Source: Rubellimicrobium aerolatum (GTDB taxonomy: Bacteria; Pseudomonadota; Alphaproteobacteria; Rhodobacterales; Rhodobacteraceae). From it: DNA of 64,000 nucleotides. The notes beneath the pieces were generated by a model. The model saw only the letters and a list, made by a program, of their open reading frames with translations, was not told where the DNA came from and searched no databases. A program made the position numbers and the translations under genes. The DNA lies in contig NZ_JAGGJP010000003.1 of assembly GCF_017872975.1 (NCBI RefSeq), positions 248,001-312,000 on the forward strand. The letters are read 5' to 3'. Numbering within the stretch: position 1 is the first letter of the stretch; each line of letters starts with the position of its first letter. This document shows, piece after piece, positions 20,237 through 29,551 of the stretch.

Positions 20237-20896
20237 ATGCTGAGACCCGCTCTGACCGCCGCCCTGACCGCCGCCCTCATCCTTGGCGGCGCGGGCCTCG
20301 CGACCACCGCCTCGGCCCAGGCCACGGGCGACGCCGCGACCGCCACGGAGACGGCTCCGGTCACCATCCCCGACATGGCCCAGGGCGCCGAGGACGCGCC
20401 GGTGACCATCGTCGAATACGGTTCCTTCACCTGCCCGCACTGCGCCGACTTCCACGCCGACCAGTACCAGCAGCTCAAGCGCGACTACATCGACACCGGC
20501 AAGGTGCGCTTCGTCTTCCGCGAGGTCTACTTCGACCGTTTCGGGCTCTGGGCCTCGATGATCGCCCGCTGCGGCGGCGAGATGCGGTTCTTCGGCATCA
20601 GCGACCTCCTGTATGACCAGCAGCGCGATTGGATCGGCGACCAGCAGCCGCAGACCATCGCCGACAACCTCCGTCGCCTGGGCCTCTCCGCCGGCCTCGA
20701 CGAGGCGACGCTCGACGCCTGCCTCAAGGACGAGGCGACGGCCGAGGCGCTGGTCGCCTGGTATCAGGAGAACGCCGCGCGTGACGGGATCGAGTCCACG
20801 CCGACCTTCCTCATCAACGGCGAGAAGCACTCGAACATGGCCTATGACGACCTGAAGGCCATCGTGGACGCGGAGATCGCCGAAGCCGCGCAGTGA
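20237..20896 (+). CDS. DsbA-family thiol:disulfide oxidoreductase, periplasmic
   Basis: A 219-residue exported thioredoxin-fold protein. The signal peptide spans residues 1-27 (ending ASA), the active site CPHC is at residues 66-69 (YGSFTCPHC), and a TPTFLING segment carries the cis-Pro loop. The all-helical insert between (residues about 105-175) is normal for DsbA/Com1-type oxidases. It introduces disulfides into exported proteins. Its TGA overlaps the GTG of the CoA-transferase gene. Confidence 0.92.
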   Translation: MLRPALTAALTAALILGGAGLATTASAQATGDAATATETAPVTIPDMAQGAEDAPVTIVEYGSFTCPHCADFHADQYQQLKRDYIDTGKVRFVFREVYFDRFGLWASMIARCGGEMRFFGISDLLYDQQRDWIGDQQPQTIADNLRRLGLSAGLDEATLDACLKDEATAEALVAWYQENAARDGIESTPTFLINGEKHSNMAYDDLKAIVDAEIAEAAQ

Positions 20897-22038
20897 CGAC
20901 CCAAGGTCCCCCGCTCGCGGGCCTGCGCGTCCTCGAACTCGCCCGCATCCTGGCCGGTCCCTGGGCCGGCCAGCTCCTCGCCGATCTGGGCGCGACCGTG
21001 GTGAAGGTGGAATCCCCCGAGGGCGACGACACCCGCCGCTGGGGGCCGCCCTTCATCGACCGCGACGGCGAGAGCGCGGCGGCCTACTTCCACGCTTGCA
21101 ACCGGGGCAAGCGATCGGTCGTGGCCGACTTCGCGACCGAGGAGGGGCGGGCCATCGTCCGACGCCTCGCGACCGAGGCGGACGTGGTGATCGAGAACTT
21201 CAAGCTCGGCGGCCTCGACCGCTTTGGGCTGGGCTACGAGAAGTTGACAGCTGTCAACTCTCGCCTCGTGTGGTGCTCGATCACCGGCTTCGGGCAGGAC
21301 GGGCCTTACGCCCATCGGGCGGGCTACGACTATATCGTGCAGGGGATGTCGGGTCTCATGTCCATCACCGGCGAGCCCGACCGCGAGCCGCAGAAGGTCG
21401 GCGTCGCCGTCACCGACATCCTCACCGGAGTCTATGCGACGACGGCGATCCTGGCGGCGATCCACCAAAGGGCCACGACCGGCAAGGGCCAGCGGATCGA
21501 CATGGCGCTCCTCGATGTGGCGACGGCGGTCACGGCGAACCAGGCGATGAACTACCTCGCCAGCGGCGTGGCCCCCCGGCGGATGGGGAACGCGCATCCC
21601 AACATCGTGCCCTATCAGGTCTTCGCCTGCGCCGACGGCCACGCCATCGTCGCCGTGGGCAACGACGCGCAGTTCCGGCGGCTTTGCGCCCTGCTCGGGC
21701 TGGAGGCGCTCGGGACGCATCCCGACTACGCGACCAACCCCCATCGGCTCGCGCATCGCGACGCGCTGGTGCCGGTCCTCCAGGAAGCCGTGCTGCGCCT
21801 GACGCGCGACGATCTCCTCGCGGCCTGCGAGGCGCAGGGCGTTCCCGCCGGGCCGATCAACGACATGGCCGACGTCTTCGCCGACCCGCAGGTGGTGGCG
21901 CGGCGGCTGCGGATCGAGCCGGGCGGCGTGCCCGGCGTCCGCTCGCCCATCGTGTTGTCCGATGCGCCCCTGTCGCTCGACCGGCCCTCGCCCCGGCTGG
22001 GCGAGCATCAGGGCGACCTGTCCGATCCCTGGGCCTGA
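20893..22038 (+). CDS. CaiB/BaiF family class III CoA-transferase
   Basis: A 381-residue CoA-transferase. Family features are the N-terminal LARILAGPWAGQLLADLGA, VVIENFKLGG, the TGFGQDGPYAHRAGYD segment and DMALLDV near residue 204, which contains the Asp that forms the acyl-anhydride intermediate in this class. The substrate cannot be told (carnitine-, oxalate- and succinyl-type enzymes look alike here). GTG 20893 overlaps the dsbA-like stop by four bases. Its 3' end overlaps the convergent lpxK gene by 31 bases. Confidence 0.88.
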   Translation: MTTQGPPLAGLRVLELARILAGPWAGQLLADLGATVVKVESPEGDDTRRWGPPFIDRDGESAAAYFHACNRGKRSVVADFATEEGRAIVRRLATEADVVIENFKLGGLDRFGLGYEKLTAVNSRLVWCSITGFGQDGPYAHRAGYDYIVQGMSGLMSITGEPDREPQKVGVAVTDILTGVYATTAILAAIHQRATTGKGQRIDMALLDVATAVTANQAMNYLASGVAPRRMGNAHPNIVPYQVFACADGHAIVAVGNDAQFRRLCALLGLEALGTHPDYATNPHRLAHRDALVPVLQEAVLRLTRDDLLAACEAQGVPAGPINDMADVFADPQVVARRLRIEPGGVPGVRSPIVLSDAPLSLDRPSPRLGEHQGDLSDPWA

Positions 22039-23021
22039 AGCCCCAGCCGGTCCAGCGCCGCGTCGATCGGCCCCCAGTCCTCCAGCTCCAGCCGCACCGG
22101 CAGCGTCAGCACCCGCGCCCGCAGGGCCGGAGGCAGGCGGGCCGCGTCCTTCTCGGTCGTCACGAGCTGCGCCCCCAGCCGCGCGGCGTCCGCGAGGAGC
22201 CGCTGCGCCAGCGCCGGGCCGAGCGGCTGGTGGTCGTCGAAGGCGCGCGTGGCGACCAGCTCGGCCCCGAGGCCCCGGAGCGTGGCGAAGAACCGCTCCG
22301 GCTGGCCGATCCCCGCGAAGGCCACGGCGCGCAGCCCCGCCCAGGGCATCCCGGTCGGCAGGGGCCGCAGCTCGCCCCGCAGGAGCGGGAGGCCGCTCAG
22401 CGCCGGACCCCATCGGCGCACGAAATCGTCCTGCGCGGCGGCGTCGCCGATGGCGAGGACGGCATCGGCCCGCGACAGGCCCGCCGCCACCCCCTCGCGC
22501 AGCGGCCCGGCCGGGATCGGCCGCCCGTTGCCCCAGCCGCGCGCGGCGTCCACCACGACCAGCGACAGGTCCTTGGCCACGCCCGGGTTCTGGAACCCGT
22601 CGTCGAGCAGCACGGCCCCGGCCCCCGCCGCCTCGGCGGCGCGGACCCCGGCGGCGCGGTCCTTGGCCACCCAGACCGGCGCGAAGGCCGACAGGAGCAG
22701 CGGCTCGTCCCCGACCTCCCCGGCCCCATGCCCCGGCCCCACCCGCACCGGCCCGGCGAGCCGCCCGCCATGGCCGCGCGAGACGACGTGCACCGCCACG
22801 CCACGCCCCGAGAGTCGCATCGCCAACGCCATCGTCGTCGGCGTCTTGCCCGAGCCGCCCGCGTCGAGGTTGCCCACGCAGATCACCGGCCCACTCGACC
22901 GATGGGGGACGCCGCGCGCCAGCCGCCGCGCCGTCGCCCCGGCATAGAGCGCGCCCAGTGGCGCCAGCAGGCGGGCCGGCCAGCCGCCGCGCGGGTCATA
23001 CCACCAGGGCGGCGCGCGCAT
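22008..23021 (-). CDS. lpxK: Tetraacyldisaccharide 4'-kinase (lipid A biosynthesis)
   Basis: A 337-residue inner-membrane-associated kinase that phosphorylates the lipid A disaccharide at the 4' position. The P-loop-like GNLDAGGSGKTPT (near residues 51-63) and the DDGFQN motif are diagnostic of LpxK, as is VTTEKDAARL near the C-terminus. The ATG overlaps the TGA of waaA (TGATG), so the two lipid A-Kdo steps are coupled. Its last 31 bases are antisense to the CoA-transferase end. Confidence 0.95.
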   Translation of the reverse strand: MRAPPWWYDPRGGWPARLLAPLGALYAGATARRLARGVPHRSSGPVICVGNLDAGGSGKTPTTMALAMRLSGRGVAVHVVSRGHGGRLAGPVRVGPGHGAGEVGDEPLLLSAFAPVWVAKDRAAGVRAAEAAGAGAVLLDDGFQNPGVAKDLSLVVVDAARGWGNGRPIPAGPLREGVAAGLSRADAVLAIGDAAAQDDFVRRWGPALSGLPLLRGELRPLPTGMPWAGLRAVAFAGIGQPERFFATLRGLGAELVATRAFDDHQPLGPALAQRLLADAARLGAQLVTTEKDAARLPPALRARVLTLPVRLELEDWGPIDAALDRLGLQAQGSDRSP

Positions 23022-24262
23022 CAGGCCCCGGCCGGGGCGGCGAGGCGGGGCGTGGGGGCGGCACGCCCGGGCTGTCGGGCGCGGGCCAGGGTCTCGCGGA
23101 TCAGGTCGGCCACGCGGTTCGCGACCTCGGCCCCCTGCGTCGCCACGTCCCAGCCCGCATGGGCCATCGCCGCCACCCGGTCGGGGGCGAGCAGCCCCTC
23201 GACCGCGCGGCCCAGCTCGACCCCGTTGCGGACCACCCGCGCCGCCCCCGCCGTGTCGAGCCGCTCCCAGGACTCGCCATGGGGCGCGGTCTCGGGGCCA
23301 TGGAGCAGCGCCGCGCCCAGGGCCGCCGCCTCGAAGGGCGCGCGCCCGCCCGGGCCGCCGGGCAGGGTGCCACCCAGGTAGGCCAGGGGCGCCAGCCGCA
23401 GCCAAAGCCCCATCTCGGCCGGCCCGTCGGCCAGGAAGACCTGCGTCGCCTCCTCCGGCTCCTCGCCCTCGGCCCGGTCGGCCACCCGCAGCCCCGCCTC
23501 GGCCAGGGCCCGGCCCAGGGCCTCGGCTTCCTCGGACAGGCGGGGGGCCAGGATCAGCAGGAGGCGGTGCGCGCTGCGGCTGGCGAGGCGATAGGCGGCG
23601 ATCACCGCCGGAAGCTCGGCCAGCGGCAGGTCGCCCGCCAGCCACACGGGCCGCGCGCCGATGGTCTGGGCGAGATCGCGCCGCTCCCTCTCGTTGCAGG
23701 GGAGGACCGGGGCGGGGGCGTCCAGGGGGCCCGCCAGCTCGATCCGCTCGCCGGGAAGGCCGGCGCGGGCCAGCCGCTCGGCCGCGGTATCGCCCGACAC
23801 CAGCGCCCGGTCGAACAGCGGGGCCACCCCGCGCGCCAGCCCCGGCCAGCCCGCGCCGGACGCCAGAAGGCGTGGCTGCGGCGCGCCATCCACCAGGAGG
23901 CGAGGCCCACTCATCCGCGCGATCAGCCCCGGCCGCAGGCTCCCCCCGGCCCAGAGCAGCAGGTCGGGCCGCCAATGGTCGAGGAAGGCCTTCGCCGTCC
24001 CGCCCCGCTCGGGCGGCGCGGGCCGCAGGATCGCGGCACCGGAGGACGCGGGCATCTCGATGCCCGGTGGGATCGTCGCCAGCACCGCCATCTCGGGCTC
24101 CAGCCGCTCGGCCAGGGCGAGGAGGGCGGGCAGGCGGGCCGCCTCCTCGGTATGAATCCAGAGCAGCGGCCCCTCGGGACGCTCGGGCTCGGCCTCGGGG
24201 CGGCCGCCGGCGGCCAGGGCCGACAGGGCGAGGTAGGCGCCCAGGGCGAGGGACCCGCTCAT
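23021..24262 (-). CDS. waaA: 3-deoxy-D-manno-octulosonic acid transferase
   Basis: A 413-residue GT30 glycosyltransferase attaching Kdo to lipid A precursor. Recognised features are an N-terminal hydrophobic anchor, LFDRALVSGDTAAERLARAG, the GDLPLAELPAVIAAYRLA nucleotide-sugar region and GGTLPGGPGGRAPFEAAALG near the C-terminus. The N-terminus lacks the usual long Arg-rich start and is rather short, so an upstream start was considered, but the DUF4170 stop lies 10 bases away. It is in a row with lpxK and DUF4170, as in many alphaproteobacteria. Confidence 0.9.
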   Translation of the reverse strand: MSGSLALGAYLALSALAAGGRPEAEPERPEGPLLWIHTEEAARLPALLALAERLEPEMAVLATIPPGIEMPASSGAAILRPAPPERGGTAKAFLDHWRPDLLLWAGGSLRPGLIARMSGPRLLVDGAPQPRLLASGAGWPGLARGVAPLFDRALVSGDTAAERLARAGLPGERIELAGPLDAPAPVLPCNERERRDLAQTIGARPVWLAGDLPLAELPAVIAAYRLASRSAHRLLLILAPRLSEEAEALGRALAEAGLRVADRAEGEEPEEATQVFLADGPAEMGLWLRLAPLAYLGGTLPGGPGGRAPFEAAALGAALLHGPETAPHGESWERLDTAGAARVVRNGVELGRAVEGLLAPDRVAAMAHAGWDVATQGAEVANRVADLIRETLARARQPGRAAPTPRLAAPAGA

Positions 24263-24272
24263 CGCTCCCGGC

Positions 24273-24518
24273 TCAGCTCCCCAGCTCCTCGGTCGGGGAG
24301 GTGGCGGTCTCCTCGTCCCGGAGGCGGTGGATATGGGCGATGTAGTAGCGCATGTGGGCGTTGTCCACGGTGCGCTGCGCCTCGGCCTTCCAGGCCTGGT
24401 GGGCGGAGGCGTAGTCGGGGAACATCCCCACGAGGTGGATCTTGTCCACGTCGCGGAACACGTTCTTCGTGGGATCGACGAGCTCGCCTCCGAAGACGAG
24501 GTGCAGGCGCTGGGTCAT
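24273..24518 (-). CDS. DUF4170 protein
   Basis: An 81-residue cytosolic protein of the DUF4170 family, recognised by the LHLVFGGEL start and the FPDYASAHQAWKAEAQRTVD and RYYIAHIHRL segments. The function is unknown. It is nearly always found beside waaA or inositol-monophosphatase genes in Rhodobacterales. ATG 24518 with GGAACGCCC upstream. It precedes waaA by 10 bases. Confidence 0.85.
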   Translation of the reverse strand: MTQRLHLVFGGELVDPTKNVFRDVDKIHLVGMFPDYASAHQAWKAEAQRTVDNAHMRYYIAHIHRLRDEETATSPTEELGS

Positions 24519-24583
24519 GGGCGTTCCTTCTGCGGGCGCGCCGCACCCTAACCCCCTCGCTCCTACCGTCAAGTTAACGCCGA

Positions 24584-25927
24584 TCAGGCCCCCGCGAGAG
24601 TCATGCCCTCGACCAGCAGCGACGGGACCACCCGCGTCAGGTGCGCCCGCGCGTCGTTCGCCGGCACGATCCGGCGCAGCATGTCGCGCAGGTTGCCGGC
24701 AACCGTGCATTCGTTGACGGGATAGGCGATCTCCCCGCCCTCGACCCAGAAGCCCGAGGCCCCGCGCGAGTAGTCGCCGGTGTTCGGGTTGATGGTCGAG
24801 CCGATCAGCGAGGTCACGAGGAGCCCCGTCCCCATCCCGCGCAGCAGATCCTCGCGCGTGGCCTCGCCCGGCGTGAGGGCGACCGAGGTGACCGAGGGGC
24901 TGGGCGTGCCGCCGGGGCTGCGGACGGCGTTGGCGGTGCTGTCCAGCCCCAGGCGGCGGGCCGAGGCGAGGTCGAGGGTCCAGGTCAGGAGCCGCCCGTC
25001 CTCCACGATGGCCCGCGCCCGCGTCGGCAGCCCCTCGGCGTCCCAGAGACGGGAGGAGAACACGCGCGGGCGGTGCGGGTCCTCCAGGAGCGACAGGCCG
25101 TCGGGCAGGACCGGCTGCCCCAGCGCGTCGCGCAGGAACGAGGAGCCGCGCGCGACGGAGGCGCCGTTGATGGCCGAGAGCAGGTGCCCGATCAGCGAGG
25201 AGGCGACCCGTTCGTCGTAGAGGATCGGGAAGGTGCCGGTCCGGGGCTTGCGCGACCCCTCGCGAGCGGCCGCGCGCATCCCGGCGGTGCGGCCGATCTC
25301 CTCGGGGCTCCGCAGGTCGGCGAAGGCCACCCGCGAGTCCCAGTCGTAGTCCCGCTCCATCCCCGTGCCGGTGCCGCTGATCGCGCCGCAGGAGATGCCG
25401 TGCTCGCTCCGGGCGTAGCCGCCGGCGAAGCCGTTGGTGCCGGCGAGAAAGATCTCCTGCCGCGACCAGCCGGCCGAGGCCGAGACGGTCTGCGTCACGC
25501 CGGGGACGGCCAGCGCCGCCGCCTCGGCCGCGCGGGCGCGGGCCTCCAGGGCGGCGGGCTCGGGGTCGTCCGAGGGGTCCTCCAGCTCCAGCCGGGCCAT
25601 GTCGCGGTCGCCCGCCAGCTGCGACGGGTCGGCGAGGCCGGCGGCGGGGTCCTCGGGCGCCTCGCGGGCCATGGCGACGGCACGCTCGGCCATCGCCGCG
25701 AAGGTGGCGTCGCGGCGGTCGGAGGAGGAGACCACCGCCTGCCGCCGGCCGATCAGGACGCGCAGGCCGAGGTCGATGCCCTCGGCGCGCTGCGCCTCCT
25801 CCAGCCGGCCCCCGCGCACGTCCACCGAGACCTGCGTGCCCTGCACCACCAGCGCGTCCGCCGCCTCGGCCCCGGCCTTGCGGGCCTCGTCGAGAAGGCG
25901 GGCGGTGAGGTCCTGAAGCGATGCCAT
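24584..25927 (-). CDS. pmbA: TldD/PmbA family protein, PmbA-type
   Basis: A 447-residue member of the TldD/PmbA metalloprotease-like family. Recognised segments are the N-terminal AGAEAADALVVQG, RGGRLEEAQRAEGIDLGLRV, the ERDYDWDSR region and the C-terminal GDYSRGASGFWVEGGEIAYP. The HExxH motif of the TldD subunit is absent, which marks this as the non-catalytic PmbA (TldE) partner. The two together trim peptides, including some modified peptides. The tldD partner is not in the window. Confidence 0.9.
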   Translation of the reverse strand: MASLQDLTARLLDEARKAGAEAADALVVQGTQVSVDVRGGRLEEAQRAEGIDLGLRVLIGRRQAVVSSSDRRDATFAAMAERAVAMAREAPEDPAAGLADPSQLAGDRDMARLELEDPSDDPEPAALEARARAAEAAALAVPGVTQTVSASAGWSRQEIFLAGTNGFAGGYARSEHGISCGAISGTGTGMERDYDWDSRVAFADLRSPEEIGRTAGMRAAAREGSRKPRTGTFPILYDERVASSLIGHLLSAINGASVARGSSFLRDALGQPVLPDGLSLLEDPHRPRVFSSRLWDAEGLPTRARAIVEDGRLLTWTLDLASARRLGLDSTANAVRSPGGTPSPSVTSVALTPGEATREDLLRGMGTGLLVTSLIGSTINPNTGDYSRGASGFWVEGGEIAYPVNECTVAGNLRDMLRRIVPANDARAHLTRVVPSLLVEGMTLAGA

Positions 25928-25998
25928 GGCGCGTCCCCTGCTGCTCCCGCCCGAACTAGGCGGAGCGGCGGGGCGGGGCAAGCGCGATCCCGGGGCAG

Positions 25999-27519
25999 TC
26001 ACTGGAGCCGCTGGCCGTTGGCGAGGAGCTGGCCGTCGGGCGTGGCCTCGATCCGGGTGACGAGCTGGTCCGGGCCCACGCTGCGGGCGAGCATCCCCAG
26101 CATCATGCGGGGGCCCATCACCTGGTCCGCCGGCAGGAGGCCCAGCGCCACCAGGTCGTCGAGGAGGCCGTTCACGCCGTTCAGTCGCAGGTCCAGAGTC
26201 CCTGTCGGGCGGGGGAAGCCCGGGAAGGTGGTCAGGTCCGCGTTGTCGAAGGTGAAGTCGCCCGTGCCGGTGACCCGCGCGCCGCCGAAGGACAGGTCCA
26301 GGTCGTTCAGCGTGGCCGATTCGACCTGCGCGGGCATCTCGGCGGCCTCCACCGCCTCGGCCTGGGACGGGTCCATCAGGTCGAAGAGCATCGTCGCCGT
26401 GCCGGTCAGGTCCACCTTCAGCGTCGCCAGGTCGCGGGGCAGGAGGCCCTGGGGATCGAAGAGGCCCCACGCCTCTTCGTTGAGCGCGAGGTCGGCGAGG
26501 TTCAGGCCCAGCGCCCAGGGGGCGGGGGTCGAGGTCCGGGACAGCGGCATCTCGAAGTTGAAGCCGTATTGCGCCAGCGTCGCCTGGACCGGGATCGGCA
26601 GGGCGGCGCCCGTCACGTCGAGGGCGACGCCGGTGGCCTGGCCGCTGTAGGCCACGGCGTCCTTGTCGGCGCGGACCGACATCCGGCCGGAGCGGGTGGT
26701 GAGGCTGCCGCTGGTCGGGCCCGAGGCGTCGGTCGATTCGAGGATGTAGCGGCCGGGGCCGGTGGCGTAGCCGCCCTCGATGGCGAAGCCGTCCATCATG
26801 ACCCGTTCGGGGTCGGCCACGTCGAGCGGCATCGTCACGCGGGCCTGCGTCGTCACGGCGTCCACCTGGCCCGAGAGCATCACCTGCGAGCCGTCCTCGG
26901 GGCTGGGGATGTCCATCAGCAGGTCCAGGCTGGCGGCGCGGAGGTCGTAGACCACCTCGCGCAGCGCGGCGGTGGTCGAGGTGTAGGTGCCCGACAGGTC
27001 GTTGAGGGCGAGGAGCCCCTCGGCCGCGACCGCGACGCCGTCCCGGGTCAGGCGGTCGAGCTCGAGCGCGTAGCGGGCGGCGGCGAGGTCGTAGGCCAGC
27101 GCGCCGGGGGCGCCCGAGACGGTCATCGTCAGGCCGGTCTGGCGCAGGGCCAGCGCGATCTCGGAGGCGGGGGAGCCCGTCGCGGCGTCGGCGGGGGTGG
27201 TGACGAGGAGGGGATACTCCTCGGACATGGTGACGGCCACGGTGCCGTCGCCGTTGTCGGTGAACACCAGTTCCGCCAGGGTGCCGGTGACGGTGGTCCC
27301 GTCCTCGGCGGTGGAGGCGAAGCCGATGTCGGTCACGGTCAGCGCGTCGCCCGACCGGGATTCGCCGCCGATGGTCACGGCGCCTTCGCCGACGACGCCG
27401 AGCTGCGCCTTCCAGTCGTCCCAGACCTGCTGGGCCGTCACGTCGGCGAGCGCGGGCCCGGACAGGGCCGCGAGGAGGACGGTGGCCGAAACGGCCGGGG
27501 CGAGGCGGAACGCGATCAT
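25999..27519 (-). CDS. DUF2125 family exported protein
   Basis: A 506-residue protein with a signal peptide (residues 1-26, ending ALA) and a long beta-rich body of repeated strands, typical of the alphaproteobacterial DUF2125 family. No catalytic motif was seen; the repeated strands resemble lipid-transfer or AsmA-like folds, but this is only a visual impression. ATG 27519 has GGGAG upstream; an earlier ATG would add a non-hydrophobic extension in front of the signal. It precedes pmbA by 71 bases. Confidence 0.8.
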   Translation of the reverse strand: MIAFRLAPAVSATVLLAALSGPALADVTAQQVWDDWKAQLGVVGEGAVTIGGESRSGDALTVTDIGFASTAEDGTTVTGTLAELVFTDNGDGTVAVTMSEEYPLLVTTPADAATGSPASEIALALRQTGLTMTVSGAPGALAYDLAAARYALELDRLTRDGVAVAAEGLLALNDLSGTYTSTTAALREVVYDLRAASLDLLMDIPSPEDGSQVMLSGQVDAVTTQARVTMPLDVADPERVMMDGFAIEGGYATGPGRYILESTDASGPTSGSLTTRSGRMSVRADKDAVAYSGQATGVALDVTGAALPIPVQATLAQYGFNFEMPLSRTSTPAPWALGLNLADLALNEEAWGLFDPQGLLPRDLATLKVDLTGTATMLFDLMDPSQAEAVEAAEMPAQVESATLNDLDLSFGGARVTGTGDFTFDNADLTTFPGFPRPTGTLDLRLNGVNGLLDDLVALGLLPADQVMGPRMMLGMLARSVGPDQLVTRIEATPDGQLLANGQRLQ

Positions 27520-27741
27520 CCAAGGGCTCCCTGTCGAATTGTTGTGGCATCCCTCGCCCGTCGGGGGGCGAAGGGTCAAGGTCGGGTTTTCCGTCCCCCG
27601 GCCCGAGGCGGGACGGAGGCGGTGGGTCGTCGTTGGGACGGACCCTAGCCGAGCTTCGTTAACATCCCATGAAAATCCGGCGGGGGACCGGTAAAATTGA
27701 TGGAAGCTGGTCGTGATCGGCTCGCGCAGGGGTTGCGCGCG

Positions 27742-27813
27742 GTCCGGACCTGAGCAGGTTCGGACTTGATCCCGTCAAGTCCGGACCTGATCCGGCCTTG
27801 TCCGGACCTGATC
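27742..27813. repeat. Tandem array of a ~20-bp palindromic repeat
   Basis: The 12-base unit GTCCGGACCTGA occurs at 27742-27753, 27779-27790 and 27800-27811, with a diverged copy (TCGGACTTGATC) at 27760. The spacing is 18-21 bases. Each exact unit contains the dyad GTCCGGAC. Units 2 and 3 also form a perfect 9-base-pair hairpin (27761-27769 with 27775-27783). The array ends at the stop of the HNH gene, 223 bases upstream of DUF2125. It may be a regulatory iteron or a terminator-like repeat. Confidence 0.7.
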
Positions 27814-28188
27814 CTAGCGCCGCCCGCGCCCCTTGGGCACGCGCGAGAGGAAGTGCGGCGGGCGCCGGACCACCCAGTCCACGAAGCGCGACAGGCGGGG
27901 GTGGGCGCGCAGGGCCTCGGGGGTGGCGTAGTCGCGCGCCAGCTCCGCCTCGCTCAGCGTCGCGTGGATCTCCTTGTGGCAGAGGTGGTGGAGGAGGACG
28001 GTGGGGCCGCCCTTGCCGCCCTTGAGCTTGGGGACGAGGTGATGGAGGCTTTTCGGCGCGTCCGCCGGGATCGGCCGGGCGCAGAGCGCGCAGAGGGGAT
28101 CGGCGGCGGCCTCGTCCGCCCCAAGCGGGGGCGGCCCCGGATCGGGGGCGTCGTTCGCGCGGCGGCGGGTCTGACGGGATCGGCCCAT
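27814..28188 (-). CDS. Small HNH endonuclease
   Basis: A 124-residue protein with an HNH/zinc-finger core: CALCARP (Cys pair), LHHLVPKLKGGKGG and LHHLCHKEIHATL, giving the histidines and asparagine-equivalent position expected for the fold. The N-terminus is short, basic and Arg-rich. Such stand-alone HNH proteins nick or cut DNA, but the role of this type is unknown. ATG 28188 is 130 bases from the divergent flavoprotein start. The tandem repeat array begins right after its stop. Confidence 0.8.
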   Translation of the reverse strand: MGRSRQTRRRANDAPDPGPPPLGADEAAADPLCALCARPIPADAPKSLHHLVPKLKGGKGGPTVLLHHLCHKEIHATLSEAELARDYATPEALRAHPRLSRFVDWVVRRPPHFLSRVPKGRGRR

Positions 28189-28318
28189 GGGGGACAGATC
28201 GGGCGGCGACGGCGGTCCGGCAAGGCCGTTGCGCGGCGACGTGATGGGCGGCCCGGCTTGCGGAGCGGGCCCGGGGCTGGCACCGCTGGACCCGACCCCG
28301 CCGAAGGACGCCCCCGCC

Positions 28319-29551
28319 GTGACGCCAACCGACCCTCCCGCCCTCGACCTGCCCGGCATCTGGCCCGGCGCGCTGGTCGTGGGTGGCGGTCCCGCCGGGC
28401 TGGCGGCGGCCGAGGTGCTGGCGGGGGCGGGGTGGCCGGTGCTGGTGGCCGAGGCCATGCCGTCGCCGGCGCGCAAGCTGCTGATGGCGGGGAAGTCGGG
28501 GCTCAACATCACCAAGGCGGAAGGTCCGGCGGCGTTCCGCGCGGCCTACGACGCCGGGGCGGGCGTGCCGCCGGCGCTGGGGGCGGCGCTGGACGCCTTC
28601 GGGCCGGGGGAGGTGGTGGCGTGGATGCGGGGGCTGGGGCAGGAGGCCGTGACCGGATCGACCGGGCGGGTGTTCCCGGTGGCCTGGAAGGCCTCGCCGT
28701 TGCTGCGGGCCTGGCTGGCGCGGCTGGGCGCGGGCGGCGTGGAGATGCGGACGCGCTGGCGTTGGGAGGGGTTCGCAGGTGACGCCTCGCAGTTCCTGAC
28801 GCCCGAGGGGCCGCGCCTCGTGCGCGCCGGCGCGACGGTGCTGGCGATGGGCGGGGCGAGCTGGCGGCGGCTGGGCTCGGACGGGGCCTGGGCGGCGCAT
28901 CTGGCGGGCGCGCATCCGGGGAGCGTGGCCCCCTTCGCGCCAGCGAACGTGGGGCTGGTGGTGGACTGGTCGCCGCACATGGCCCGCCACTTCGGCGAGC
29001 CGGTCAAGGGCGCGGCCTGGAGCGCGGGGGGGCTGGCGTCGCGCGGGGAGGTCGTCGTCTCGGCGCGCGGGCTGGAGGGCGGGGGGCTGTATCCGCTGTC
29101 GCGTCCGCTGCGCGAGGGGGCGGCGCTGCGGGTGGACCTGTTCCCGGACCTGCCGGAGGAGGCGCTGCGGCGACGGCTCGGGGCGGCGGGGAAGGAGAGC
29201 CTCGCCAACCGGCTTCGGAAGCGGCTGGGGCTGGAGGGGGCGCGGGCGGCGCTGGCGCAGGAATGGGGGCGGCCCTGGCCCGCCGACCTCGCGCCGCTGC
29301 TGAAGGCGCTGCCCGCGCGGCACGGGGGGGTGCGCCCGCTGGACGAGGCGATCTCCACGGCCGGGGGGCTGCGGTTCGGGGGGCTGACGGAGGGGCTGAT
29401 GCTGCGGGACCGGCCGGGGGTCTTCGCGGCGGGCGAGATGCTGGACTGGGAGGCGCCGACGGGGGGCTACCTGCTGACCGCCTGCCTCGCCACCGGGCGG
29501 GCGGCGGGACGGGCGGCGGCGGACTGGCTGGGGCGGGCGGGGGCCGGGTGA
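28319..29551 (+). CDS. HI0933/BaiN-like FAD flavoprotein (TIGR03862 type)
   Basis: A protein of about 410 residues with a Rossmann FAD-binding start (VVGGGPAGLAAAEVLA, near residues 22-37), AGKSGLNITK, TGRVFPVAWKA and the C-terminal FAAGEMLDWEAPTGGYLL. These match the HI0933-like flavoprotein family; the substrate is unknown. GTG 28319 with GAAGGA upstream gives the normal family length. ATG codons at 28187 and 28244 would add a Gly/Pro-rich tail and overlap the HNH promoter. Confidence 0.85.
   Translation: MTPTDPPALDLPGIWPGALVVGGGPAGLAAAEVLAGAGWPVLVAEAMPSPARKLLMAGKSGLNITKAEGPAAFRAAYDAGAGVPPALGAALDAFGPGEVVAWMRGLGQEAVTGSTGRVFPVAWKASPLLRAWLARLGAGGVEMRTRWRWEGFAGDASQFLTPEGPRLVRAGATVLAMGGASWRRLGSDGAWAAHLAGAHPGSVAPFAPANVGLVVDWSPHMARHFGEPVKGAAWSAGGLASRGEVVVSARGLEGGGLYPLSRPLREGAALRVDLFPDLPEEALRRRLGAAGKESLANRLRKRLGLEGARAALAQEWGRPWPADLAPLLKALPARHGGVRPLDEAISTAGGLRFGGLTEGLMLRDRPGVFAAGEMLDWEAPTGGYLLTACLATGRAAGRAAADWLGRAGAG

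Noticed and set aside
21962-24577. 871-codon plus-strand frame opposite lpxK and waaA
   Set aside because: Composition dominated by Arg, Pro and Ala; overlaps genes with clear family motifs.
27742-27813. CRISPR-like array
   Set aside because: The units are only 12 bases and the spacing is too short for spacers; no cas genes are near.
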